A stretch of DNA of 64,000 nt from assembly GCA_902787825.1 (NCBI GenBank), contig CADAHS010000016.1, positions 8,934 to 72,933 of the forward strand, read 5' to 3'. Origin of the DNA: an uncultured Ruminococcus sp. (GTDB lineage: Bacteria > Bacillota > Clostridia > Oscillospirales > Ruminococcaceae). A program made the position numbers and the translations under genes. Of this stretch, positions 33,075 to 41,281 are shown in pieces (the first letter of the stretch is position 1; the number at the start of each line of letters is the position of its first letter). The notes below the pieces were generated by a model, which saw nothing but the letters and a program-made list of their open reading frames with translations, was not told the origin of the DNA and made no database searches.

Positions 33075-33659
33075 TTAGTCAAGAAACCTTTCAACACTTT
33101 TGATAACATACTCCTCAAGCACCCTGTCGTCCGTCAGGTCGATGCCGCATAAGCTTTTCATCTCCCTGTGCCGAAGCACCGCAAGCTCGTGGATGCTTGA
33201 AAGCTCAAATGCGATCAGCCTGCACTCCTGCTCACTTTTTCTTCCGCCGAAATGCTCGGTGATACATGGCAGGCTCTCCATTCCCATGTCACCGCTGCGA
33301 TTGAGCAGGATATACTTTGTGATAGCCTTTGAATAGCTGAAATTAGCTATCATCAGCTTCATCATACTATAATGCAGCATGATCACACGCTGTTTAGCAG
33401 GGATATCAGCACCCAGCATCGCAGCAAGCTGAGGATCTGCTCTTTGAGCATCTGCAAGCAGCTGCTTGAACACCTCGTACAATAGTCCTTCTCTTGAACC
33501 GTAGCAATAGTTTATCATTGCCGGATTGACCTCAGCCCTTGCAGCTATCGCACGGGATGTCACCTCGTCCGAATCCGAACAGCTCGTCATAAGCTCCTTT
33601 GCGGCATCAAGCAGCGCCTGCCTGGTCGCCTGCAAGTTCCTTTTACCCTTTTGCGGCAT
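33075..33659 (-). CDS. TetR/AcrR-family transcriptional regulator
   Basis: About 194 residues. The N-terminal helix-turn-helix reads LLDAAKELMTS, then SRAIAARAEVNPAMINYCYGSREGLLYEVF, typical of TetR proteins. The ligand domain is not assignable. The start at 33659 is chosen because GGAGG lies 8 bases upstream; an in-frame ATG at 33674 has no ribosome site. A perfect palindrome at 33673-33694 lies directly upstream and likely is its own operator. Confidence 0.88.
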   Translation of the reverse strand: MPQKGKRNLQATRQALLDAAKELMTSCSDSDEVTSRAIAARAEVNPAMINYCYGSREGLLYEVFKQLLADAQRADPQLAAMLGADIPAKQRVIMLHYSMMKLMIANFSYSKAITKYILLNRSGDMGMESLPCITEHFGGRKSEQECRLIAFELSSIHELAVLRHREMKSLCGIDLTDDRVLEEYVIKSVERFLD

Positions 33660-33672
33660 ATAGTCCGCCTCC

Positions 33673-33694
33673 ATAATTAAACGTGTTTAATTAT
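33673..33694. promoter_or_regulatory. TetR-type operator
   Basis: Perfect ten-base arms ATAATTAAAC and GTTTAATTAT around two bases, immediately before the regulator start. This fits autoregulation. Confidence 0.75.
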
Positions 33695-33810
33695 TTAGAT
33701 GATAACATATCTTATTTCATTTGTCAAGGGCTTTCAGAAATATTTTTGGAATATTCTCCCCGCAAGGTGAATATAAATAGTTACAGACAAGCATACGGAG
33801 GAATGAGAAA

Positions 33811-34809
33811 ATGAAAGAATACATACAGATAACAGTCGTTTTTGCGATACTATTGATGGTGATACCGAGCATAGTTTTTTTAAATACCGATCGGGATCTG
33901 CCGGCAAGGGACGAGCCTTCCTCAGCTGTACAGACGAAAAGCGAAAACAGCGTGAAGATATACTTTACCGAGCAAAAGCAGATCAGGGAGTTCACAATGC
34001 AGGAGTACATGGTAGGTGCGGTAATGGCTCAGATGCCTGCTGATTACGAACCTGCGGCTTTGCAGGCTCAGGCAGTGCTTGCTCACACCTATGCACTTTA
34101 CCGTATGAACGCAGAAAAAAGCCGTCCCACCGCTGAGCTTTACGGTGCGCTCATGAGCGACGACCGGAAACTTTATCAGGCATTTTTCACACCCGAGCAG
34201 GCAAAGGAGTTTTACAAAGATGATTACGAAAAAGCACACAAAAAAGTTGTTGATGCTGTAAACAATGTTTCGGACAAGCTCCTGACCTACGAAGACAAAC
34301 CCGTGGTGATAGCCTTTCACGCTGTCTCAGACGGCTTCACACGTTCGGCAAAAGATGCGTGGGGACAGGATATCCCCTATCTTACAAGCGTTGAGAGCAA
34401 GCCCGATACCCTGCTCAAGCAGGCTGTCACAAAAACCGAATTCACATCTTCGCAGTTCAGGGAAAAGCTCAGTAAAAGCTATAACGATATAAAGTTCTCC
34501 GACAATATCCACAGCTGGCTGAACATCACCAAAACAGGCGAACACGGGCTTGTGACCGAAGTCAGCGTCTGCGGCAAAAAGATAGATGCCCAGGGATTTT
34601 GCGAGGTACTTGATCTTGCATCGCAAAGCTTTGCCTTTGAGACCTCCGGCGACAAATTCATCTTTACCTGCCGTGGTCTGGGACACCTTGTCGGAATGAG
34701 CCAGTACGGCGCAAACGAGATGGCAAAGCAGGGGCAGAGCTGCGATCAGATACTTACTCACTATTTCACAGGTTGTAAAATTTGTGAGAAATCTCGTTCA
34801 GGGTCTTGA
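33811..34809 (+). CDS. SpoIID/LytB-domain protein
   Basis: 332 residues. One N-terminal membrane helix (residues 5-25) anchors it outside the cell. The SpoIID domain begins at about 50 (REFTMQEYMVGAVMAQMPADYEPAALQAQAVLAHTYAL) and ends with CRGLGHLVGMSQYGANEMAKQGQSCDQILTHYF, the usual C-terminal motif. Relatives are lytic transglycosylases that cut peptidoglycan stripped of stem peptides during engulfment. Whether this organism sporulates cannot be told from the window. GGAGG precedes the start. The galE promoter lies across its stop codon. Confidence 0.88.
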   Translation: MKEYIQITVVFAILLMVIPSIVFLNTDRDLPARDEPSSAVQTKSENSVKIYFTEQKQIREFTMQEYMVGAVMAQMPADYEPAALQAQAVLAHTYALYRMNAEKSRPTAELYGALMSDDRKLYQAFFTPEQAKEFYKDDYEKAHKKVVDAVNNVSDKLLTYEDKPVVIAFHAVSDGFTRSAKDAWGQDIPYLTSVESKPDTLLKQAVTKTEFTSSQFREKLSKSYNDIKFSDNIHSWLNITKTGEHGLVTEVSVCGKKIDAQGFCEVLDLASQSFAFETSGDKFIFTCRGLGHLVGMSQYGANEMAKQGQSCDQILTHYFTGCKICEKSRSGS

Positions 34810-34834
34810 AATCCAAGGGAAAAATTGCTATAAT
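34806..34834 (+). promoter_or_regulatory. galE promoter
   Basis: TTGAAA (34806-34811), 17 bases, TATAAT (34829-34834); it overlaps the stop codon of the preceding gene. Confidence 0.7.
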
Positions 34835-34864
34835 AGACCTATCAAGACCGAAAGGAATGATGCT

Positions 34865-35875
34865 ATGCCAAATATACTCGTGACCGGAGGTGCAGGCTTT
34901 ATCGGCAGCCACACCTGCGTTGCCCTGCTGAATGCAGGCTATGACATCATAATCGCCGACAACTTTTCAAATTCAAAGCCCGAGGCACTCAACAGGATAA
35001 AAACTATCACAGGAAAAGACTTCGGGTTCTACGAGGTCGATCTTCTTGACCTTAAAAAACTTGAAAAGATATTTGAGGAAAACAGCGTTGATGCAGTTAT
35101 CCATTTTGCAGGCTACAAAGCAGTCGGAGAATCTGTCGCACAGCCTGTAAAGTATTATCACAACAATATAACAGGCACGCTGATGCTTATCAAAGCTATG
35201 GCGAAATACGGCTGCAAGAAGATAGTTTTCTCATCATCTGCGACTGTATACGGCCCTGTAAATCCTATCCCCTACGTTGAAGATATGCCGACCTCAGCAA
35301 CAAACCCATACGGCTACACCAAGCTGATGATAGAGCAGATACTCAAAGATGTCTTTGTTTCTGACAATGACTGGTCGATCTCGCTGCTGCGCTATTTCAA
35401 CCCGATCGGCGCTCACCCGAGCGGACTTATCGGCGAGGATCCCAACGGCATTCCGAACAATCTTCTGCCTTACATCTGTCAGGTCGCTGTCGGCAAGCTT
35501 GAAAGGCTTGGCGTTTTCGGTGACGATTATGATACCCCCGACGGCACGGGCGTGAGGGATTATATCCACGTCTGCGACCTTGCCGACGGGCATCTGTGCG
35601 CTGTAAAATATGTGCTGGAGCATAAGGGCGTTGAAGCTGTGAACCTTGGCACGGGCAAAGGCTCAAGCGTGTTTGACGTTCTGCATAGCTTTGAAAAAGC
35701 GTGCGGAAAGCAGCTGCCGTATAAGGTGCTGCCGCGCAGACCCGGCGACCTGCCTGCCTACTACGCAAAGACCGACAAAGCGAAAGAGCTTTTCGGCTGG
35801 GAAGCAAAGTACGACCTCGATCAGATGACCGCAGACAGCTGGAACTTTATCAGCAAAAACCCGAACGGCTTATAA
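34865..35875 (+). CDS. galE: UDP-glucose 4-epimerase
   Basis: 336 residues, normal length. It interconverts UDP-glucose and UDP-galactose for the Leloir pathway and surface sugars. The NAD loop VTGGAGFIGSH opens the protein. The catalytic Ser in FSSSATVYG and the YxxxK motif YGYTK follow, and the substrate end reads RRPGDLPAYYA. The frame continues upstream to 34784, but the ATG at 34865 has AAAGGA and matches the family start. Confidence 0.95.
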   Translation: MPNILVTGGAGFIGSHTCVALLNAGYDIIIADNFSNSKPEALNRIKTITGKDFGFYEVDLLDLKKLEKIFEENSVDAVIHFAGYKAVGESVAQPVKYYHNNITGTLMLIKAMAKYGCKKIVFSSSATVYGPVNPIPYVEDMPTSATNPYGYTKLMIEQILKDVFVSDNDWSISLLRYFNPIGAHPSGLIGEDPNGIPNNLLPYICQVAVGKLERLGVFGDDYDTPDGTGVRDYIHVCDLADGHLCAVKYVLEHKGVEAVNLGTGKGSSVFDVLHSFEKACGKQLPYKVLPRRPGDLPAYYAKTDKAKELFGWEAKYDLDQMTADSWNFISKNPNGL

Positions 35876-35890
35876 ATCAAAACAGTACAA

Positions 35891-35920
35891 AAAAGAGGAC
35901 AGTTAATACTGTCCTCTTTT
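35891..35920 (+). terminator. galE terminator
   Basis: Perfect 13-base arms starting AAAAGAGGACAGT around four bases, with A- and T-runs, possibly active both ways. Confidence 0.85.
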
Positions 35921-36007
35921 GATATAACACCATATAAATTTCTACCCGAAGGGGTTCGGACGGGCGCATATTTGCGGAAAGCCCCCGAGAATATCCTTGA
36001 ACTATGA

Positions 36008-36047
36008 AAAAGAGACAAGACCTGCTTTGACAGCATCTTGCCTCTTT
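36008..36047 (-). terminator. Terminator of sufC-sufB
   Basis: Minus-strand stem AAAGAGGCAAGA/TCTTGTCTCTTT with a T-run after it, 10 bases past the stop. Confidence 0.7.
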
Positions 36048-36056
36048 CATTTTGCC

Positions 36057-36974
36057 TTATTTCAAAAATCCCGAGATTATCTTCTGCTCTGCTTCTTCCT
36101 CGGTAAGTCCGAGTGTGCGAAGCTTCAGGATCTGCTCGCCTGCTATCTTTCCGATAGCCGCTTCGTGAATAAGCGCTGCGTCTGCGTGCTCTGCGTCAAG
36201 CTGCGGTGATGCCGAGACCTTTCCGTTTCCCACAAGTATCGCATCGCACTCTGAATGTCCCGTACAGGCGTTCATTCCCTTGATCGTGCTGTGATACTCC
36301 TGATATGACTCGTCCCTTGCCACCGACCTTGACATAAGGTCTACGCCGCTGTTCTCACCTTTGAGCTCAACATAAAAATCAGTCTTCGCCTGCTCAACTC
36401 CGTCGGTCATGATCCTCTCTTTGATTATGAGTCTTGCGTTCGCTGCAAGCGTTCCTCTGGTCGTTCTCGAGGTGAGATCAACTCCGCTGAGCTGAACTGT
36501 GTCCATAGTCAGCTTTGCATTCTCTCCCAGCTCGATATCCGTAACCGGGTCTATCTTTCTCAGACCCTTTGCCTCACCCGTTCCGATATGCTTCTCCTGA
36601 TACAGCACGTTAGCGTCTTTCTCGATAAAAAAGCGGTGTATGCCGTTGTGGCGTGCTTCCTCATCGCCTGAATTGTGCACACCGCAGCCAGCTACGATAG
36701 TAACATCTGCACCCTCACCAACGTAAAAGTCGTTGTATACCAGATCGTCGATGCCGCTTTTTGTAACGCAGGCAGGGATATATACCTTTTCACCCTTGGT
36801 AAACGGTTTGATCTTTATCACAAGTCCCGGTGCGTCCTGCTTTGATTCTATCTTGATATTCTCCGAGGATTCCCTCGCAGCACACTGACCGTCCTCACGG
36901 ATATTGTATGCCCCCTTGAATCCGTCCTTGTAATCAGAAATGATCTCCAGGAGCTGTCTTGTCGTTTCATTCAT
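36057..36974 (-). CDS. sufB: SufB/SufD-type Fe-S assembly protein (short form)
   Basis: 305 residues, shorter than standard SufB (about 460). It forms the beta-helix core: IDDLVYNDFYVGEGADVTIVAGCGVHNSG, TMDTVQLSGVDLTSRTTRGTLAANARL and SPQLDAEHADAALIHEAAIGKI. The final segment has the conserved Glu/His/Asp of the cluster site. With the adjacent SufC it forms a minimal two-gene scaffold, known as SMS/SufBC-like in anaerobes; no SufS, SufU or SufD is present nearby. It starts five bases after the sufC stop. Confidence 0.88.
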   Translation of the reverse strand: MNETTRQLLEIISDYKDGFKGAYNIREDGQCAARESSENIKIESKQDAPGLVIKIKPFTKGEKVYIPACVTKSGIDDLVYNDFYVGEGADVTIVAGCGVHNSGDEEARHNGIHRFFIEKDANVLYQEKHIGTGEAKGLRKIDPVTDIELGENAKLTMDTVQLSGVDLTSRTTRGTLAANARLIIKERIMTDGVEQAKTDFYVELKGENSGVDLMSRSVARDESYQEYHSTIKGMNACTGHSECDAILVGNGKVSASPQLDAEHADAALIHEAAIGKIAGEQILKLRTLGLTEEEAEQKIISGFLK

Positions 36975-36979
36975 CGTCC

Positions 36980-37693
36980 TCAGCTCCTTTCACACGGTCT
37001 TGGCGCTCTGCTGCCGCTTACAAGCGTTGGCAGTATCTCATCAGCCGTTCCGCAGTTTTCCACCTTGCCCTTTGAAATAACTATTATTTCATCGGCAATT
37101 TCAAGTATTCTCTCCTGATGCGAAATAATCATCAGTGTCCCGTTGATCTTTTCCTTGACCTCTTTGAATACGTCAACAAGTCCCGCAAAGCTCCACAGAT
37201 CAATTCCGGCTTCCGGCTCGTCAAAGATCGACAGCTTCGTGTTTCTTGCAAGCGCCGTTGCGATCTCTATACGTTTTATCTCACCGCCCGAAAGTGATGC
37301 GTTCACCTCACGGTCGATGTAATCATTCTTGCAAAGTCCGACCTTGCCAAGTATCTCACAGACCTCGACCTGCTTGAGCTCCCTGCCTGCTGCAAGCTCC
37401 AGAAGATCCCTGACGGTAAGTCCCTTGAATCTCACAGGCTGCTGGAAAGCATAGCTTATGCCTTTTTTTGCACGCTGGGTTATATCAAGCCCCGTGATAT
37501 CCTCACCATCAAAGATTATCCTTCCGCTTTCCGGAGTTATCAAACCTGCGACCGTCTTTGCAAGCGTCGTTTTTCCTCCGCCGTTGGGACCCGTTATTAC
37601 AACGAGCTTATTATCAGGTATCTCAAGGCTGACATCATTAAGTATGCCTCTGCCGTCTTCAAGATTCCAAACTATATTTTCAAGTCTGAGCAT
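36980..37693 (-). CDS. sufC: SufC-type ABC ATPase of Fe-S assembly
   Basis: 237 residues. Walker A is VITGPNGGGKTTLAKTVA, the ABC signature is ASLSGGEIKRIEIATALA, and Walker B is LSIFDEPEAGID. This GPNGGGK-type loop and EPEAGID are typical of SufC rather than of transporters. There is no membrane protein beside it. It drives the SufB scaffold to accept or release clusters in the cytoplasm. It has a good promoter and a GGAG site. Confidence 0.88.
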   Translation of the reverse strand: MLRLENIVWNLEDGRGILNDVSLEIPDNKLVVITGPNGGGKTTLAKTVAGLITPESGRIIFDGEDITGLDITQRAKKGISYAFQQPVRFKGLTVRDLLELAAGRELKQVEVCEILGKVGLCKNDYIDREVNASLSGGEIKRIEIATALARNTKLSIFDEPEAGIDLWSFAGLVDVFKEVKEKINGTLMIISHQERILEIADEIIVISKGKVENCGTADEILPTLVSGSRAPRPCERS

Positions 37694-37748
37694 TTCACTT
37701 CTCCTTCTTTTTCAGTTCTCAGGTGTATATCCCACCTGCATAGTATGT

Positions 37749-37777
37749 ATTATACCACGGATACCCATTTTCGTCAA
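37749..37777 (-). promoter_or_regulatory. sufC-sufB promoter
   Basis: Minus strand TTGACG (37772-37777), 17 bases, TATAAT (37749-37754). Confidence 0.75.
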
Positions 37778-37845
37778 TAGTAAATATCACTAAATCGGTA
37801 TCGTTTTCATTCTGTTCAAATGCTGTCCGAAAATACCCCAAACGC

Positions 37846-37874
37846 TTGACAAATCAAGGGATATGATGTATAAT
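37846..37874 (+). promoter_or_regulatory. greA promoter
   Basis: TTGACA (37846-37851), 17 bases, TATAAT (37869-37874), divergent from the sufC promoter. Confidence 0.8.
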
Positions 37875-37945
37875 ATCAATTTGACAGTATGCGTGTTTTT
37901 AAGGAACATGTTAAAAGAAATTTTAGATTTTAGGAGTGAACTATC

Positions 37946-38419
37946 ATGCCAAACGCAAAGACAGTTTCCAGAGCAGGTTATGAAAAATTACAGGAAGAAA
38001 GAGAGTACCTTGTAACCGTCAAACGTAAAGAGGTCGCTCAGAAGCTTAAAGAAGCACGTTCTTTCGGTGACCTTTCCGAGAACGCAGAGTACGATGAAGC
38101 CAAGAACGAGCAGGCTATTCTCGAATCCAAGATCAACGAGCTGGAGCTTCTCATTGCCAATGCTATCGTCGTTGAGGACGATGAGATCTCAACTGACGAG
38201 ATCGGTGTAGGCTCGATGATAAAGATCAAGGATCTTGAATTTGACGAGATCGAGACCCTTCAGATCGTTGGTTCTACCGAGTCTGACCCTGACAATGGAA
38301 AGATCTCTGACGAGTCACCTATCGGCAAAGCTGCACTCAGAAAGAAAGTCGGCGATATATTTGAGGTAGAGGCTCCCGCAGGTATACTCAAATTCGAGGT
38401 GCTGGAGATCTCGAGATAA
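37946..38419 (+). CDS. greA: Transcription elongation factor GreA
   Basis: 157 residues, normal length. It rescues stalled RNA polymerase by stimulating RNA cleavage. The coiled coil carries the acidic tip GDLSENAEYDEAKNEQ, and the C-terminal globular domain contains SPIGKAALRKKVGD. It is upstream of lysS, a frequent pairing in Firmicutes, with a small hairpin between the two. Confidence 0.96.
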   Translation: MPNAKTVSRAGYEKLQEEREYLVTVKRKEVAQKLKEARSFGDLSENAEYDEAKNEQAILESKINELELLIANAIVVEDDEISTDEIGVGSMIKIKDLEFDEIETLQIVGSTESDPDNGKISDESPIGKAALRKKVGDIFEVEAPAGILKFEVLEISR

Positions 38420-38422
38420 CAA

Positions 38423-38448
38423 ACAAGTCCGATTTTTCGGACACTTGT
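38423..38448 (+). repeat. Hairpin between greA and lysS
   Basis: Arms ACAAGTCCG and CGGACaCTTGT (one bulge), six-base A/T loop. It lacks a following T-run, so it may act in mRNA processing or as an attenuator. Confidence 0.4.
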
Positions 38449-38467
38449 CAAGAAAGGAAAGTAAACG

Positions 38468-40045
38468 ATGAGTGAGGAAATCATAAATAATTCGTCCGAA
38501 CAGGAGGAGCTGTCTCAGGAGGAAGTCAACAGCCTCAAGCAGATCAGGATAGACAAGCTCAACGCCCTGAAGAACAAGGGCGCCGATCCGTTTCAGATCA
38601 CAAAGTTTGATGTAACTTCATCAAACGCTGATGCAAAGGCAGCCTACGAAGCTCACGAAGCCGAGTGCAAGGCGCAGGCAGGCGATGACGAGGAAAAGCT
38701 CAAGCAGCTGCTGGAGGAAAGCAGAAAAAATATCACCATCGCCGGCAGGATCATGTCATGGCGTGATATGGGAAAGGCTAACTTTATTGACGTTCGTGAC
38801 AAGACCGACAGAATGCAGGTCTATGTGAGAATGAACGACATCGGCGAGGACGCTTTCAAGGAGTTCAAGACCTGGGATATCGGTGACATCGTGGGCATCG
38901 AGGGCTTTGTTTTCAGAACAAGGCGTGGAGAAATATCCGTTCATGCACATAAGATCACTATGCTCTCAAAGTCGCTTCTGCCGCTTCCCGAAAAGTGGCA
39001 CGGTCTGACCAATACAGACGTAAGATACCGTCAGAGATACACCGACCTCATCTGCAATCCCGAGGTCAAGGAAACATTTATCAAGCGTTCAAAGATAATC
39101 GCATCAATAAGACGTTATCTTGACGACCGTGGGTTTATGGAGGTCGAAACACCAATGCTCGTATCAAATGCGGGCGGTGCTGCTGCCAGACCTTTTGAAA
39201 CACACTATAATGCTCTTGACGAGGACGTTAAGCTGAGAATAAGCCTGGAGCTTTATCTTAAAAGACTTATCGTCGGCGGGCTTGAAAGAGTTTACGAGAT
39301 AGGCAGAGTTTTCAGAAACGAGGGCGTTGACGCAAGACACAACCCTGAGTTCACACTTATGGAGCTTTATCAGGCATATACCGATTATCACGGTATGATG
39401 GATCTTACCGAGGATATGTTCAGACACGTCGCAATGGAGGTCTGCGGGACGACCTGCGTGCCTTACGGCGAATATGAGATAGACCTCGGAAAGCCGTTTG
39501 AAAGGCTGACAATGATCGAAGCAGTCAAGAAATATTCAGGTGTCGATTTCAACGAGGTTGCTGATGATGAGACCGCAAAGAAGCTCGCTAAGGAGCGTCA
39601 CATCGAGTTTGAGGACAGGCACAAAAAGGGCGATATCCTCAATCTGTTCTTTGAGGAGTTCGTTGAGGAGCATCTTATCCAGCCTACATTTATTATGGAT
39701 CACCCGGTCGAGATCTCACCGCTGACAAAGAGAAAGCCCGACGCTCCGGATTATGTTGAGAGATTTGAGCTGTTCATCACAGGAAGGGAGATGTGCAATG
39801 CATACTCCGAGCTGAACGACCCGATCGACCAGCGTGAAAGATTCAAGGCGCAGGAAGAACAGTTTGCAGCAGGTGATGAAGAAGCGAACCACACTGATGA
39901 GGACTTCCTCAGAGCGCTGGAGATAGGTATGCCTCCTACGGGCGGTATCGGCTATGGTATCGACAGACTTGTAATGCTGCTGACCAACTCCCCTGCTATC
40001 CGTGATGTCCTGCTCTTCCCGACAATGAAGAGCATTGACAAATAA
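38468..40045 (+). CDS. lysS: Lysyl-tRNA synthetase, class II
   Basis: 525 residues. It charges tRNA-Lys. An N-terminal OB-fold anticodon domain (about 85-175; AGRIMSWRDMGKANFIDVRD) is followed by the class II core: motif 1 (FMEVETPML), motif 2 (VYEIGRVFRNEGVDARHNPEFTLMELYQAY) and motif 3 (GIGYGIDRLVMLLTN). AGAAAGGAAAG precedes the start. A strong terminator follows. Confidence 0.97.
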   Translation: MSEEIINNSSEQEELSQEEVNSLKQIRIDKLNALKNKGADPFQITKFDVTSSNADAKAAYEAHEAECKAQAGDDEEKLKQLLEESRKNITIAGRIMSWRDMGKANFIDVRDKTDRMQVYVRMNDIGEDAFKEFKTWDIGDIVGIEGFVFRTRRGEISVHAHKITMLSKSLLPLPEKWHGLTNTDVRYRQRYTDLICNPEVKETFIKRSKIIASIRRYLDDRGFMEVETPMLVSNAGGAAARPFETHYNALDEDVKLRISLELYLKRLIVGGLERVYEIGRVFRNEGVDARHNPEFTLMELYQAYTDYHGMMDLTEDMFRHVAMEVCGTTCVPYGEYEIDLGKPFERLTMIEAVKKYSGVDFNEVADDETAKKLAKERHIEFEDRHKKGDILNLFFEEFVEEHLIQPTFIMDHPVEISPLTKRKPDAPDYVERFELFITGREMCNAYSELNDPIDQRERFKAQEEQFAAGDEEANHTDEDFLRALEIGMPPTGGIGYGIDRLVMLLTNSPAIRDVLLFPTMKSIDK

Positions 40046-40132
40046 GCCACGCAGATGCGTTGTTTTAAGCACATCAAGTGCTGATTTTACGACCAATTTA
40101 CGACCATACAAGGATAAATGCCAAAAAGATAA

Positions 40133-40162
40133 CGGCTGTTGCATCATGTGATGCAGCAGCCG
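40133..40162 (+). terminator. lysS terminator
   Basis: Fourteen-base arms beginning CGGCTGTTGCATCA with one mismatch, two-base loop, then CTTTTT. Confidence 0.85.
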
Positions 40163-40292
40163 CTTTTTAGTTCACCGTCATATCAGCCATAGCTTTCATC
40201 TGATCTCTCCGGTCACAGACACTGCTTTTCATAGACTTTTTCGGAAGGCTCTCTTCAGCGCCTTCATATCATCTATCAGATTTATGCTGCTT

Positions 40293-40308
40293 TGTAGTTT
40301 ATGCTACA
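40293..40308. promoter_or_regulatory. Operator dyad A (TGTAG)
   Basis: Arms TGTAG and CTACA around six bases, 30 bases (about three DNA turns) before the like-sited dyad B and upstream of the secreted-protein promoter. Confidence 0.5.
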
Positions 40309-40321
40309 CTGCACAGGCAGG

Positions 40322-40339
40322 TTGTAGTTTAAACTACAA
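40322..40339. promoter_or_regulatory. Operator dyad B (TGTAG)
   Basis: Perfect 18-base palindrome with arms TTGTAGTTT and AAACTACAA. With dyad A it forms a tandem pair that probably binds a dimeric regulator; the regulator is not encoded next to it. Confidence 0.55.
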
Positions 40340-40358
40340 AAACGCAGAGATCTGAATA

Positions 40359-40387
40359 TTGAAAACGTTTAAGAAATATGCTATTGT
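40359..40387 (+). promoter_or_regulatory. Promoter of the secreted-protein gene
   Basis: TTGAAA (40359-40364), 17 bases, TATTGT (40382-40387). A TATAAT at 40387-40392 would need a 22-base spacer, so the -10 choice is uncertain. Confidence 0.45.
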
Positions 40388-40438
40388 ATAATCACAGCAA
40401 GGGAAACAACAAAAAAAATGATCAAAGGAGAAATTACT

Positions 40439-41047
40439 ATGAAAAAGACAACCAAGAAAACAAAGAGAGCACTTACCGCAGCACTTGCAGGAATAATGAT
40501 GATGACTACCGTAGCTTCGATCTCAGCATCGGCTGATGATTCGGTCCTTGACTATGATAGCAAATACTATGAAACTATTGATGAAGATGCACTTGCAGCT
40601 GCCAGATACAACGCAAGAAAAGATCAATTCCATAACCTTTACGGGACACGAAAGTCAGTAAATATCACCAACAGTGGCCTTTATCATGCGAAAAAGATAA
40701 AGCTCTACGGACGCAGGGCGCTGGGAGTTGACAAGGACGGCAACTTTATTCTCGGCGGCTGGGAGCAGATCATAGATAATGTATCAGTACACGGAGAATC
40801 TTCATTGGATAACGAAATTACATTTGATGGAACGTATGTGAATTTTGCATTCAGCTTTGATATCACCTGGGGAACGGATTTCCCGTACAGCGATGTCTTC
40901 TGGACCAACACATATGACACTGACTGGGATACGATCGATATAGAATTGCGTGGTCTTTGCAGAAATGCCAGCATACAGATCCATGTAGGTGATACAAGAG
41001 CGGTCGACAAAAGAAACTGTGATTCCCACACAGAATGGAAGCCATAA
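40439..41047 (+). CDS. Secreted protein of unknown function
   Basis: About 202 residues. A basic start and hydrophobic core (ALTAALAGIMMMTTVASISASA) form a signal peptide cut near ASA-DD. The mature protein has many aromatic and Asp residues, a beta-rich centre (GGWEQIIDNVSVHGESSLDNEITFDGTYVNFAFSF) and two Cys near the end that may pair. No membrane anchor or catalytic motif is seen. AAAGGAG precedes the start, and two upstream dyads suggest regulated expression. Confidence 0.7.
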   Translation: MKKTTKKTKRALTAALAGIMMMTTVASISASADDSVLDYDSKYYETIDEDALAAARYNARKDQFHNLYGTRKSVNITNSGLYHAKKIKLYGRRALGVDKDGNFILGGWEQIIDNVSVHGESSLDNEITFDGTYVNFAFSFDITWGTDFPYSDVFWTNTYDTDWDTIDIELRGLCRNASIQIHVGDTRAVDKRNCDSHTEWKP

Positions 41048-41074
41048 GCTTTCAATATTTTTGAAATGATAAAC

Positions 41075-41110
41075 ACCCTGTCCGAGATATGAAATTCTCC
41101 CCGGGCAGGG
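41075..41110 (+). terminator. Terminator of the secreted-protein gene
   Basis: Stem of CCCTG-type arms (CCCTGTCCG and CGGGCAGGG) followed by CTTTTTG. Confidence 0.75.
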
Positions 41111-41190
41111 CTTTTTGTTGTCTTGCCGGAATAAATGAACAGTATGTAAAAAAAACAAACTTGTTCTTTTTAGTTTTATATAATGAGTAC

Positions 41191-41219
41191 TTGATTTTAT
41201 TTTGTTAATATGTTAAAAT
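41191..41219 (+). promoter_or_regulatory. Promoter of the S41 peptidase gene
   Basis: TTGATT (41191-41196), 17 bases, TAAAAT (41214-41219). Confidence 0.6.
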
Positions 41220-41281
41220 AGAAGCGATAGGTTAATGGCCTATAAGCATATCAGCTTAATTAAGTACGAGGAGGAATGATT

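Larger units (their letters stand above)
40046..40438 (+). other. Intergenic region with terminator, dyads and promoter
   Basis: A gap of nearly 400 bases without an open frame. It holds the lysS terminator, two related dyads 30 bases apart and a promoter, listed separately. A short direct repeat TTTACGACCA occurs near 40086 and 40098. Nothing else is recognised. Confidence 0.6.

Noticed and set aside
40086-40108. Direct repeat TTTACGACCA as an attachment site of an integrated element
   Set aside because: Ten bases, no integrase or tRNA gene nearby and no matching copy seen at another boundary.
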